Notes under the pieces: generated by a model
Told to the model about the DNA's origin: nothing
Database searches by the model: none
What the model saw: the letters and a program-made list of their open reading frames with translations, nothing else
Source of the DNA: Sphingobium fluviale
GTDB lineage: Bacteria; Pseudomonadota; Alphaproteobacteria; Sphingomonadales; Sphingomonadaceae
NCBI RefSeq assembly: GCF_004122115.1
Contig: NZ_SBKP01000001.1
Location: forward strand, 124,001-188,000
Reading direction: 5' to 3'
DNA length: 64,000 nt
Made by a program: the position numbers and the translations under genes
Shown here: piece by piece, positions 25,751 through 33,279 of the stretch
Numbering within the stretch: position 1 is the first letter of the stretch
How the letters are laid out: every line of letters starts with the position of its first letter

Positions 25751-26328
25751 CTCTGGTGCAAGAGTGCCATCGCTCCCGCCCGGAGAGCTTCCGCGATATC
25801 ATCCGACATCCGCGGCGACGCCATGCTGCGAGCCAGCGTAACCCCGCCCGACAGCAATGCCAGCAGGGCGAGTGCCCGGTCATGTGTCGTGCCGCGTTCG
25901 AGCCCGGTCAAGCCCTGCGCCACGGCCTGAACGACGGCCAAGAAGGCCGCTTCATATTCGGCGCGCACCGTTTCGTCCGCGCGCATGACGTCCGGGGTAA
26001 GGCTTTGCAGCGCACAGCTCTGACCGAGATCGCAGGTCCGGCGCTCGCCCAGATAGAAGTCGATGAAGGGATCGATCCAGGCCGCCCCATGCTCCGCCTG
26101 CAATGCCTCTATCGCGGTGGCCAGATCCTTGAGGCCGCCAACGGCGATTCCGCGGAACGCCTCATCCTTGGATTTGAAGTGTCCGTAGAAGGCTCCCGAA
26201 GTGACGCCGGCTTCCTTCGCAAGACCATCCACGCCGATGCCGCCGTAGCCGTGGCGGCGGAAGGCACGGCCCGATGCCTCGACGATACGGGCGCGGGCTT
26301 CAAGCTTTTGTTCGGCGGAATAACGCAT
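25747..26328 (-). CDS. TetR-family transcriptional regulator
   Basis: A 193-residue repressor-type protein. The DNA-binding domain is RARIVEASGRAFRRHGYGGIGVDGLAKEAGVTSGAFYGHFKSKDEAF with the recognition helix at TSGAFYGHF. The C-terminal ligand domain is of the TetR_C type with a cysteine-bearing DLGQSCALQSL stretch. It is divergent from the gene at 26471. Three copies of an ATAACG-N2-CGTTAT-like palindrome lie between them, so it probably controls itself and that gene. Confidence 0.9.
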   Translation of the reverse strand: MRYSAEQKLEARARIVEASGRAFRRHGYGGIGVDGLAKEAGVTSGAFYGHFKSKDEAFRGIAVGGLKDLATAIEALQAEHGAAWIDPFIDFYLGERRTCDLGQSCALQSLTPDVMRADETVRAEYEAAFLAVVQAVAQGLTGLERGTTHDRALALLALLSGGVTLARSMASPRMSDDIAEALRAGAMALLHQS

Positions 26329-26342
26329 GGGCAGGCCTTTGC

Positions 26343-26411
26343 ATCACGGTCGTTATTTTGCGTTTGCCACGCATAACGATCGCTATCTAATGGATGGATA
26401 ACGACCGTTAT
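26343..26411. promoter_or_regulatory. Three TetR operator-like palindromes
   Basis: Sites at 26343-26356 (ATCACGGTCGTTAT), 26373-26386 (ATAACGATCGCTAT) and 26398-26411 (ATAACGACCGTTAT). The last is a perfect 6+2+6 palindrome; the others differ by one base in one arm. Their starts are 30 and 25 bp apart. They fill the region between tetR (start 26328) and the divergent gene (start 26471). Confidence 0.7.
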
Positions 26412-26470
26412 ATGAAAGGTCGTGTCCGCTGGCAACCGCTGGCGGCTATCCTGCACGCAAGGAGCATCCC

Positions 26471-27109
26471 ATGCCCTCTGACGCCAAGGCCTTCGTCTAC
26501 ACCGAACTCCAGATTGCGCTTCCCTTCGGCGATGTTCCCTGGGCCGAGCTCAACGCGGAAATCCGCAAGCAGCCGGGCTTCGTCAACAAGACCTGGCTTT
26601 CGGGCATCGGCACGGGTTCGGTCGGCGGTTTCTACGAATTCGACAGCGTGGAGAACGCCAAGCGCTTCGTCACCGGCTACTTCCCCGGGGAAGCCCGCAA
26701 GTTCGGCGTCGCGCAGACGACCCGCGTGTTCGACGGCTCGGTGGTGGTGGAGGCCAGCCGGTTCCTGAACTCGCTGCATTTCGGCGGAACGCTGGGGACG
26801 CAGCCGGCGGCATTCCTCTATACCGAAGTGCAGGTCTCCGCGCCCTTCGATGCCGTCCCCTGGCGCACGATGAACCCAGTCCTGAAGGCGCAGCCCGGCC
26901 TGCTCCACAAGACCTGGCTCAGCGGTGCGGACAATCATTCGGCTGGCGGGTTCTATGCCTTCGACACCATCGAGCACGCCGCCCGGTTCGCGACCGACTA
27001 TTTCCCGACCGAAGCTGCCGGGCTCAATGCCGCCTATACCACCCGCCTGTTCGATGCCGGACCAGTAGCGGATGCCAGCCGCGCGATGGCCTCACCCTAT
27101 TTCGTTTAG
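26471..27109 (+). CDS. Duplicated YdhR/ABM-like ferredoxin-fold protein
   Basis: A 212-residue protein made of two copies of one domain of about 100 residues. Copy 1 has FVYTELQIALPFGDVPWAEL...PGFVNKTWLSGIGTGSVGGFYEFDSVENAKRFVTGYFP. Copy 2 has FLYTEVQVSAPFDAVPWRTM...PGLLHKTWLSGADNHSAGGFYAFDTIEHAARFATDYFP. The KTWLSG...GGFYxFD pattern recalls YdhR-type putative monooxygenases, which normally dimerise, so this is a fused dimer. It is divergent from tetR behind three operator-like palindromes and so is the likely repressed target. Probably a small-molecule oxygenase or binder. Confidence 0.75.
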   Translation: MPSDAKAFVYTELQIALPFGDVPWAELNAEIRKQPGFVNKTWLSGIGTGSVGGFYEFDSVENAKRFVTGYFPGEARKFGVAQTTRVFDGSVVVEASRFLNSLHFGGTLGTQPAAFLYTEVQVSAPFDAVPWRTMNPVLKAQPGLLHKTWLSGADNHSAGGFYAFDTIEHAARFATDYFPTEAAGLNAAYTTRLFDAGPVADASRAMASPYFV

Positions 27110-27198
27110 CATCAGCGGTCGCATCGCTGCCGCGTTCTTGCGCCGGCAATGCATAGCCATGATACATGCCGCCGTGGCGCAATGAGCGGAGGGCAATC

Positions 27199-27978
27199 AT
27201 GGGCAATGCGATCGAGTTCGAAGTGAGCGAAGGCATTGCCCGGATCGTCCTCAACCGGCCGGACGCGGGCAATGCCTTCAATGCGCAGCTGGCGCGCGAA
27301 CTGGCCGAAGCCGCGCTCGCCTGCGATCTCGATCCCTCGGTGAGAGCCGTGCTGCTGACCGGGCGCGGCAAGATGTTCTGCGCGGGCGGCGACCTCAAGG
27401 CCTTTGCCGGCTTCGGCGATGAGGCCACACGGTGCGTCAAGCAACTCGCCGACGATCTGCACAAGGCGATATCGCTGTTCGCGCGCATGGATGCCCCGCT
27501 CGTCGTCGCGGTCAACGGAGCCGCAGCGGGCGCCGGGTTCAGCCTGTCGATCGCGGGTGATATCGTCATTTCCGCCGACAATGCCAAATTCACCATGGGC
27601 TACACCGCAGTGGGCATGAGCCCGGACGGCAGTTCGACCTGGTATCTGCCGCGCCTGATCGGCCTGCGCCGCGCGCAGGAAATGGCCTTCACCAACCGCA
27701 GCCTGAACGCAAGCGAAGCGCTGGACTGGGGCCTTGTGACGCGGGTGGTTCCCGCGGCCGAACTCGACGAGGCGGCCATGGACCTGTGTCGTCGGCTAGC
27801 CGCCGGTCCGCGCGGTGCGCAGGCCATGGTGAAGAAGCTGCTGCTCTGCTCGTCCGGTAACGCCCTTGAGGTGCAAATGGAAATCGAGGGCCGGGCGATC
27901 GCCCGTGCCGCTGGCGCACCTCAAGGCATAGAGGGGGTGCAAGCATTCGCGGCGCGGCGCGCACCGGTCTTTCGATAG
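27199..27978 (+). CDS. Enoyl-CoA hydratase/isomerase (crotonase) family protein
   Basis: A 259-residue crotonase. Oxyanion-hole segments are MFCAGGDLKAF and NGAAAGAGFSLSIAGD. At the catalytic position it has SPDGSSTWYLPRLIG, with Asp in place of the hydratase Glu, as in PaaG-like isomerases and related acyl-CoA enzymes. GGAGGGC precedes ATG 27199. It likely isomerises or hydrates an enoyl-CoA, perhaps in aromatic or fatty acid breakdown. The gene is 90 nt after the duplicated ABM-like gene and may share its control. Confidence 0.85.
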   Translation: MGNAIEFEVSEGIARIVLNRPDAGNAFNAQLARELAEAALACDLDPSVRAVLLTGRGKMFCAGGDLKAFAGFGDEATRCVKQLADDLHKAISLFARMDAPLVVAVNGAAAGAGFSLSIAGDIVISADNAKFTMGYTAVGMSPDGSSTWYLPRLIGLRRAQEMAFTNRSLNASEALDWGLVTRVVPAAELDEAAMDLCRRLAAGPRGAQAMVKKLLLCSSGNALEVQMEIEGRAIARAAGAPQGIEGVQAFAARRAPVFR

Positions 27979-28031
27979 GTAGAGGGAACGGGCAGGCAGT
28001 TGGGCTCGCTGGACAATGGTCCCTTGCCGGG

Positions 28032-28745
28032 TCAGGCCGGTGAGCCAGCGACAGCTTGCGGAGCGCGAACTTCGGATTCTCTCCACTGCTTGCGGAGCTG
28101 GCGAAGTGTGGGGGCAAATCGTTCGGTCTGGATCGTCGCGGATGCGATCCGATCGGAGCGGAAGTTGCGGAACGCGCCGCGCAGTTCGCACCAGCCGACG
28201 ATGAGCCGTACCCGTTCGAAATAGCCGATATGGATTGGCCAGATGATGCGGGTGCTCGCCCGTCCCTGCTCGTCGCGATAGGTGAGGCTCAGCTTGCGCC
28301 GCTCCGGGATCGCGCGGCGCAGGGCCTGCATATCGATGGCGTCGCACGCCATGTCGCGTACGCACCCCGCCGCGAGCAGCCCCGAACTGTCGGTCAGATG
28401 CCGCATGTCGCCGGGCAGGACGGCCTCGAGCTTGGCGAGAAGATCTCGGGCGCCACGGGCCAGCGCAGGATCGCCGCGCTCCATGACCCATTGGGCACCG
28501 AGCAACGCGGCTTCCAGTTCGTCCGCGGTCAGCATCAGCGGCGGCAACTCATACCCCGCTTCCAGAATGTAGCCGACCCCGGCTTCGCCGCGCACCGGCA
28601 CGCCGCTGGCGACGAGGTCTGCCATGTCGCGATAGATGGTGCGCGGGTCGCGCTCCATCTCGTCCGCCAATTCCCGCGCGGTCATCGGCCGCCGCGCGCC
28701 GCGCAGGATCTGGATGATCTGGAACAGGCGGTCCGCCCGGCGCAT
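28032..28745 (-). CDS. YafY-type HTH/WYL-domain transcriptional regulator
   Basis: A 237-residue regulator. An N-terminal HTH_11-type winged helix (RADRLFQIIQILRGARRPMTARELADEMERDPRTIYRDMADLVASGVPVRGEAGVGYIL) is followed by a WYL domain: LSLTYRDEQGRASTRIIWPIHIGYFERVRLIVGWCELRGAFRNFRSDRI, where the WYL triad is changed to a related aromatic/Ile set. WYL domains sense nucleotide-derived or small ligands. It is encoded 11 nt after the GST gene, which is likely its partner or target. Confidence 0.88.
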   Translation of the reverse strand: MRRADRLFQIIQILRGARRPMTARELADEMERDPRTIYRDMADLVASGVPVRGEAGVGYILEAGYELPPLMLTADELEAALLGAQWVMERGDPALARGARDLLAKLEAVLPGDMRHLTDSSGLLAAGCVRDMACDAIDMQALRRAIPERRKLSLTYRDEQGRASTRIIWPIHIGYFERVRLIVGWCELRGAFRNFRSDRIASATIQTERFAPTLRQLRKQWRESEVRAPQAVAGSPA

Positions 28746-28756
28746 TGCGTCTCCCG

Positions 28757-29383
28757 TCAGGTCGCCATGGCGTGCGCCATCAGTCCTTCAGCAACGGCCA
28801 CGCCCTTCATCGCCCCCATGCCATCATACCATGCGGAAATCGAGGGCGTCGCTGGGCGTGCCTGCGCAAGCACCAATTGCGACAGACAGGAGAAGACCGC
28901 GAGATCGGCGATGGTGGGCGTTGGGCCGGCGACATGAGCGGACTTGCTCAGCCGCTCCTCAAGGATGGGCGCTAGGCCGGCGAGCGTTTCGTGCCCTTTC
29001 GCAACCTCCGCTTTGTTTCCTTGTTCCCTCAGAAACACGGTGTTGAACACGATGTCGCGGGTCGCGGGCGCAAGCCTGCATTGCGTCCAGTCCAGCCAGC
29101 GGTCTACCTCGGCGCGTGCCCACGGGTCGCCGGGATACCAGTCGTCGAGGCCATGCCTGTTGCACAGGTAACGCAGGATCGCGTTGCTTTCAGCCAGCGC
29201 TAGGTCGCCGTCGACCAGCACGGGCACCTGCCCGTTGGGGTTGAGCGCGAGGAAGGCGTCACTGCGATGCTCGCCCGCCATCATGTTCACCTCGCGCAGA
29301 TCGTGGGGCAGATCGCACTGGGCCAGCAGCGCGATCACGCGGCGCGCATAGAACGACCAGGGATTCATGTGGAGCGTGTACAT
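28757..29383 (-). CDS. Glutathione S-transferase family protein
   Basis: A 208-residue GST. The N-domain has MNPWSFYARRVIALLAQ (active-site S/Y-turn) and NPNGQVPVLVDGDLALAESNAILRYL (cis-Pro and E-S GSH-binding pair). The C-domain ends with TIADLAVFSCLSQL. It is a different subgroup from the GST at 6248-6988. It is first in a two-gene unit with the WYL regulator. Substrate unknown; likely detoxification. Confidence 0.88.
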   Translation of the reverse strand: MYTLHMNPWSFYARRVIALLAQCDLPHDLREVNMMAGEHRSDAFLALNPNGQVPVLVDGDLALAESNAILRYLCNRHGLDDWYPGDPWARAEVDRWLDWTQCRLAPATRDIVFNTVFLREQGNKAEVAKGHETLAGLAPILEERLSKSAHVAGPTPTIADLAVFSCLSQLVLAQARPATPSISAWYDGMGAMKGVAVAEGLMAHAMAT

Positions 29384-29509
29384 TGGCGTTGTCCTTTTGT
29401 CGGATTGGGCATCCCTGGATTAGCGCAAGGCTCCTGACAGCATTATGTCAGGATGATCGAGCTGCGTCGAGCTTGACCCTTGCCCTTCCTCATCGCAGGC
29501 GGGCATGGA

Positions 29510-29827
29510 ATGCGAATGGAAACGATACGACATACCGCGCCGCTGTGGCGCTGGTCGGGCAGTAGCGGCGGAAACTGGTTCTTTATCACTATCGACGGCG
29601 AAGCGGGCGAGATGCTTTCGGCGACCAGGCTGATGCGGCGGCTCGAAACCGGGACCGTGCGCGGCTTCGGTTCGATGAGGGTATTCGCCCGGATCGGCGA
29701 AAGCCGTTGGAGCACATCCGTCTTCCCGCAGAAGGAGGGCGGCTGGCTGCTGCCCGTGAAGGCCTCGATCCGGTGCGCCGAAGAGATCGGCGAAGGGGAC
29801 AGGGTGGAATTGGCCTTGGAATTCTGA
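29510..29827 (+). CDS. DUF1905 domain protein
   Basis: A 105-residue beta-barrel-like DUF1905 protein: APLWRWSGSSGGNWFFITIDGEAGEML opens the domain and GFGSMRVFARIGESRWSTSVFPQKEGGWLLPVKASIRCAEEIGEGDRVELALEF closes it. The first ATG with a plausible spacing is 29510 (29516 is equally possible). It stands alone, with the bufferin operon ending 9 nt after it on the other strand. Function of the family is unknown. Confidence 0.8.
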   Translation: MRMETIRHTAPLWRWSGSSGGNWFFITIDGEAGEMLSATRLMRRLETGTVRGFGSMRVFARIGESRWSTSVFPQKEGGWLLPVKASIRCAEEIGEGDRVELALEF

Positions 29828-29835
29828 CACGCGGA

Positions 29836-30624
29836 TTATCCGGCTACCGGCAAGCCGGACGAGACGCCCTGCACGATGCCTCTCCCGATCCAGTCACCGA
29901 GCATGGCTCCGGCTTCGGCGGCCGCCTGATCGGCCGGCAGTTCCTCCGCCAACGCGGCGCAGATCTCTCCGAACGAGGAACCGGCCCGCATCGCGGCGAG
30001 GTGGTTGCCGTCGCGCGCCGGAACTTGGGCAAACACGGGTTCCAGCCCCTCGCGCCAGACGATGCAATGCATCGGAGATTCTGGCAGAGGAGCATTGGCC
30101 GGCGGTTCCTCACGCTCCAGCGCCCGCCACAGGGCGCCGCAGTCGCGCGACACCGCTCGCACATGGAGCGAGGGCATGAAGGCGAGCCGCATCGTCGCCC
30201 AATCCTCCTCGCCGAAATCGCTCGTCGCTTCGGCAAAGCCGGCCGCGTCCATCGGCGGGCAATCGGGCGCGGTGAAGGCCAGATGCATCGCCCATTCAAG
30301 CCAGGCGAGATCGGCCACGTCGGGATCGGCGGCGAACAGTTCCTCCAGCGTTTCGACGAAGCCCTCGCCGATCAGGTCCAAGGTCCAGCCCTGCGGCGGA
30401 TGGAGGATCAGGCGGTGCGCGGCGGCCTGCGCGAAGGCCTCGTCGCCAACCCATAGCGCCGTCTTTGGGGAGGTTTCGCGCAGGGCATCGATCAGCCGGG
30501 TGCGATAGGCGTTGCGATAGATCGCAAGCCCCTCGCCCATGCGCGCATCCCAATGCCGCGGCAGCGGGCGCTCCTCGTCGAGCACATGGCCCATGAACTC
30601 CTGCTGGAGCGCGGCGAGGCTCAT
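29836..30624 (-). CDS. bufC: BufC/HvfC-type DUF2063 partner of the MNIO enzyme
   Basis: A 262-residue DUF2063 protein. The N-terminal putative DNA-binding-like domain is LAALQQEFMGHVLDEERPLP...GLAIYRNAYRTRLIDALRETSPKTALWVGDEAFAQAA. The family's other half follows with LAWLEWAMHLAFTAPD. DUF2063 proteins work with DUF692/MNIO enzymes, helping to bring the peptide substrate to the metal centre. It overlaps bufB by 4 bp (ATGA). This is the last gene of the leftward bufA2-bufB-bufC operon. No second copy exists for BufA1 in the window. Confidence 0.88.
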   Translation of the reverse strand: MSLAALQQEFMGHVLDEERPLPRHWDARMGEGLAIYRNAYRTRLIDALRETSPKTALWVGDEAFAQAAAHRLILHPPQGWTLDLIGEGFVETLEELFAADPDVADLAWLEWAMHLAFTAPDCPPMDAAGFAEATSDFGEEDWATMRLAFMPSLHVRAVSRDCGALWRALEREEPPANAPLPESPMHCIVWREGLEPVFAQVPARDGNHLAAMRAGSSFGEICAALAEELPADQAAAEAGAMLGDWIGRGIVQGVSSGLPVAG

Positions 30625-31454
30625 GCCGCCCGCCTTTCCGTCTGGGCGGCGATGTCCCGCGCGACGTCCAGTTCCGCCAGCAGTACGGGAAGCGGCGGGA
30701 TCGCATCGTCCCGCTCGATCATGGTGGCGACCGGCCCCGTCATGGCGATGGCCTCGGCATAGAGCGCCCAGACATCGTCGCAGACTTCCCGATCATGCGT
30801 GTCGATCAGGATGGCGCCCGGCGTGTGGCCGGCAAGATGGATCTGGCGCACGCGCTCCATCGGTATGCCGGCGAGAAAGTCATCCGCGGCAAAGCCGTGG
30901 TTTCGCGCGCTGACATAGACGTTGTTCACGTCGAGCAGCAGATGGCAGCCGGTGCGGCGGCAGACTTCGGAGAGGAACTCCCATTCGGCCATCTCGTCAT
31001 CGGGAAAGCTACAATAGCTGGAGGGGTTCTCCAGCAACAGTTCCCGCCCCAGTGCATCCTGCGCGCGAGCGAGGTTGGCGCAGACCACGTCGAGTGCTTC
31101 CGCCGTATAGGGAAGCGGCAGCAAGTCGTGGCTGTTGTGGGCGCTGGTGCGCGTCCAGCACAGGTGGTCGGACATCCATAGCGGCTCGATCCGCTCTGCC
31201 AGCGCCTTCAACCGGGCAAGGTAGTCCCAATCTACCCCCTGCGCCGAACCTACGGACAGCGAAACCCCATGCATCGCTACCGGATAGCGCTCACGCACGG
31301 CATCAAGCACCGCGAGCGGGCGGCCGCCGTCGACCATGTAGTTTTCCGAGATGATCTCGATGAAATCGACCGGCACATCGCCTGCCATGAAGGCGGAATA
31401 ATGGGGACGGCGAAGGCCGAGCCCGAAGCCGTGAAAGGAAGGGATCCCGCTCAT
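30621..31454 (-). CDS. bufB: BufB-type multinuclear iron oxidase (MNIO, DUF692)
   Basis: A 277-residue MNIO (DUF692) TIM-barrel. Metal-ligand segments follow in order: DFIEIISENYM, AMHGVSLSVGS, LWMSDHLCW, ELLLENPSSYC, CHLLLDVNNVYVSARNHG and QIHLAGHTPG...DTHDREV. These enzymes use two or three irons and O2 to modify cysteine residues of small peptides; bufferin cysteines become thiooxazoles. A GGAG site precedes the ATG 31454. A large hairpin lies between bufA2 and this gene, and bufC overlaps its stop. It probably modifies both precursors, BufA2 and BufA1. Confidence 0.92.
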   Translation of the reverse strand: MSGIPSFHGFGLGLRRPHYSAFMAGDVPVDFIEIISENYMVDGGRPLAVLDAVRERYPVAMHGVSLSVGSAQGVDWDYLARLKALAERIEPLWMSDHLCWTRTSAHNSHDLLPLPYTAEALDVVCANLARAQDALGRELLLENPSSYCSFPDDEMAEWEFLSEVCRRTGCHLLLDVNNVYVSARNHGFAADDFLAGIPMERVRQIHLAGHTPGAILIDTHDREVCDDVWALYAEAIAMTGPVATMIERDDAIPPLPVLLAELDVARDIAAQTERRAA

Positions 31455-31469
31455 GCGATACTCCGTGGC

Positions 31470-31501
31470 AGCGGGCCGGCTCCAGCTGGAACCGGCCCGC
31501 T
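31470..31501 (-). promoter_or_regulatory. Intercistronic hairpin between bufA2 and bufB
   Basis: Arms of 10 bp (31470-31479 with 31492-31501) enclose a second short palindrome (31481-31490), giving a long, nearly unbroken GC-rich stem. It starts 5 nt after the bufA2 stop codon and ends 16 nt before bufB. There is no long T-tract. Such structures between a RiPP precursor and its enzyme reduce read-through or protect the precursor mRNA end, so more precursor than enzyme is made. Confidence 0.65.
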
Positions 31502-31505
31502 CTGC

Positions 31506-31793
31506 TTAGCCGAGGTCGCCGATGGTGCCGCCGCGCGTCAGGCACTGCCCCGCCGCCATAGCCTTGAAGCCCTGCCCCTTGCAGCTGTTCATGCCCTTAC
31601 ATTCGTGCGTGGTGGTCTTGCAGTCAGCGCTGCCCTTGCAACTGTTGACGCCATAACAATGGACGGCATCGTCCTTGCCGATGGCGCGGCCGGTGCTGCC
31701 GGCGGGCGGCTCGGCCGCAAAGGCGCTGGCGGCCGAAAGCGCGAGCGCGGCGGCGGCCGAAGCGATGCTGGCGGTCTTGCGGGTGATCGTCAT
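31506..31793 (-). CDS. bufA2: Bufferin-2 type copper-binding RiPP precursor
   Basis: A 95-residue precursor. Signal peptide ([26 protein letters not shown]). The mature peptide has six cysteines: [17 protein letters not shown] and [17 protein letters not shown]...GQC, the EGKxxC-like pattern of BufA2-type peptides. Mature bufferins chelate copper in the periplasm after BufB modifies cysteines. Start at 31793; another ATG 15 nt upstream is less likely. The gene is the first of the leftward operon and has a GTAACC-N16-CGAA promoter. Confidence 0.85.
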   Translation of the reverse strand: MTITRKTASIASAAAALALSAASAFAAEPPAGSTGRAIGKDDAVHCYGVNSCKGSADCKTTTHECKGMNSCKGQGFKAMAAGQCLTRGGTIGDLG

Positions 31794-31840
31794 GGAATGT
31801 CCTTTCAAGCGAATGGTCTTGCCCGCTGGGCATGACAGGG

Positions 31841-31866
31841 TTCGCCGGAACGCCGTGCGAGGTTAC
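31841..31866 (-). promoter_or_regulatory. SigF-type promoter for bufA2-bufB-bufC
   Basis: On the minus strand GTAACC (31861-31866) and CGAA (31841-31844) are separated by exactly 16 bp, the arrangement I recall for SigF promoters of Caulobacter heavy-metal response. The -10 lies about 47 nt upstream of the bufA2 start at 31793. Confidence 0.75.
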
Positions 31867-31889
31867 ATCGCCCGAAAATTCATGGACGT

Positions 31890-31915
31890 GTAACCATTGC
31901 CCCGATTTTCGCGAA
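31890..31915 (+). promoter_or_regulatory. SigF-type promoter for bufA1-doxX-sigF-nrsF
   Basis: GTAACC (31890-31895), 16 bp, then CGAA (31912-31915). It is identical in motif and spacing to the divergent site at 31841-31866; the two -35 elements are 23 bp apart. The bufA1 ATG is at 31973, so the leader would be about 50 nt. Because sigF lies in the operon it drives, the circuit is self-reinforcing. Confidence 0.75.
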
Positions 31916-31972
31916 CCACAGGGCAGCCATGGCCAGGCCGTGGCGCAACGCCATGACGAAAGGACGTTCACG

Positions 31973-32257
31973 ATGAACAGAAACGCATCGCTGGCAATCG
32001 CCGGTATCGCCCTGTCGGCGGGCATCGCCGCCAGCCTTGCCGCCACTCCTGCCGATGCCGCCAAGCCCGAAATGGAAAAATGCTATGGCGTGGCCAAGGC
32101 CGGGAAGAACGAATGCGCCGCCGGACCGGGCACAAGCTGCGCCGGCACCGCAACCCGCGATTACCAGGGCAACGCCTGGAAGTTGGTGCCCAAGGGCAGC
32201 TGCGTCCGCACCCAAACGCCGAAGGGGCCAGGCTCGCTGACGCCGATCAACCGCTGA
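31973..32257 (+). CDS. bufA1: Bufferin-1 type (DUF2282) copper-binding RiPP precursor
   Basis: A 94-residue DUF2282 precursor. Signal peptide about 1-29 (...[11 protein letters not shown]). The mature peptide has the four conserved cysteines in [24 protein letters not shown] and [20 protein letters not shown], very close to BufA1/GigP-type peptides. After MNIO modification these bind copper. It is the first gene of the rightward operon, with no bufBC of its own nearby, so it probably relies on the leftward bufBC. ATG 31973 is preceded by a weak AAGGA. Confidence 0.88.
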   Translation: MNRNASLAIAGIALSAGIAASLAATPADAAKPEMEKCYGVAKAGKNECAAGPGTSCAGTATRDYQGNAWKLVPKGSCVRTQTPKGPGSLTPINR

Positions 32258-32277
32258 TCCTTCGGGAGGGTAACGCC

Positions 32278-32751
32278 ATGCGCCGTCTGATCGACTGGCA
32301 CGACCGGATCGTTCGCCTGCTTTCCGGCCGCATCCCGGGAGCTGTCGCTCTGCTCGCCACGCGCATCGCGCTTGCCGGCATCTTCTGGCGATCGGGCCGC
32401 AGCAAGGTGGTCGAAGGAACCTGGCTGGAGATCAGCGACGCCACGCGTTTCCTCTTCGCCGAGGACTATAAGGGCGTACCGTTGCCGCCCGAACTGGCAG
32501 CGCCGCTGGCGGCATGGTCTGAGCACCTGTTCCCGATATTGCTGGTCCTGGGGCTGGCGACGCGGCTTTCGGCGCTGGCGCTGCTGGGCATGACGATGGT
32601 GATCCAGATCTTCGTGTTTCCCGAAGCCTGGTGGAGTGTCCACAGCATCTGGGTGGCGCTGTGCCTTGTCCTGATCGCGCGGGGCGGCGGGCTCTTTTCG
32701 CTTGATGCGGCAGCTGGCAGGATGATCCCTCGAGCGAGCAAATCCGCATGA
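32278..32751 (+). CDS. DoxX family membrane protein (BufD/GigT-like)
   Basis: A 157-residue DoxX protein with four helices: LLATRIALAGIFWRSGRSKV (the family's first helix with the FWRSGRxK stretch), HLFPILLVLGLATRLSALALLGMTMVIQIFVFPEAW and HSIWVALCLVLIARGGG. GGGAGGG precedes ATG 32278. DoxX proteins accompany bufferin (bufD) and gold-induced gig operons and may supply electrons or handle membrane redox. It is followed by sigF with a 4-bp overlap (ATGA). Confidence 0.85.
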   Translation: MRRLIDWHDRIVRLLSGRIPGAVALLATRIALAGIFWRSGRSKVVEGTWLEISDATRFLFAEDYKGVPLPPELAAPLAAWSEHLFPILLVLGLATRLSALALLGMTMVIQIFVFPEAWWSVHSIWVALCLVLIARGGGLFSLDAAAGRMIPRASKSA

Positions 32752-33278
32752 TGGCCGACGAGCAGACCCTTTCCCGCCTGATGGCCGCCGCGCAGGCCGG
32801 CGACCGGCAGGCCTATGCGGTGCTGCTCGCCGAGGCGCGGCGCTGGCTGCTGCGCTACCTTGCGCGCAAGGTGCCGCCCGCCCACCTCGACGATCTCGTG
32901 CAGGAAGTGCTGGTCTCGCTCCACGCCAAGCGCGCCAGTTATGATCCGGGCCGGCCCTTTCTGCCCTGGCTTGCCGCGATCGCACGCTATCGCTGGGTGG
33001 ATCACCTGCGCCGCAGCTACCGGCGAGCGGAAGTCGAACTGGGCGAGTCCGACGCCGCGCATGAAGGCGACGCCGATGCCGTCATGGCGCGGATCAGCCT
33101 CGATCGGCTGTTCGGCAGCCTGCCACGCGCACAGGCGCGGGCTATCGAGCTGGTGAAGATCGAAGGCCATTCGATCAGCGAGGCCGCCGCCCGCTGCGGG
33201 CAGAGCGAGCCCTCGGTAAAGGTGAATATCCATCGCGGCCTCAAGAGGCTGGCCGCGCTGATCGAGAAAGCGGACTGA
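32748..33278 (+). CDS. sigF: ECF RNA polymerase sigma factor SigF
   Basis: A 176-residue ECF sigma factor. Region 2 is AYAVLLAEARRWLLRYLARKVPPAHLDDLVQEVLVSLHAKRASYDPGRPFLPWLAAIARYRWVDHLRR. Region 4 is LFGSLPRAQARAIELVKIEGHSISEAAARCGQSEPSVKVNIHRGLKRL. This matches the SigF group paired with NrsF/DUF1109 anti-sigma factors; in Caulobacter SigF responds to dichromate, cadmium and copper. It overlaps doxX by 4 bp, and nrsF begins 1 nt after its stop. The two GTAACC-N16-CGAA sites upstream of the divergent bufferins are its probable targets. Confidence 0.9.
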   Translation: MMADEQTLSRLMAAAQAGDRQAYAVLLAEARRWLLRYLARKVPPAHLDDLVQEVLVSLHAKRASYDPGRPFLPWLAAIARYRWVDHLRRSYRRAEVELGESDAAHEGDADAVMARISLDRLFGSLPRAQARAIELVKIEGHSISEAAARCGQSEPSVKVNIHRGLKRLAALIEKAD

Positions 33279-33279
33279 C

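Noticed and set aside
6248..29383. The GST genes at 6248 and 28757 as a recent duplication
   Set aside because: Active-site turns (SHYCERARWAL against SFYARRVIALL) and C-domains differ too much; they belong to different GST subgroups.
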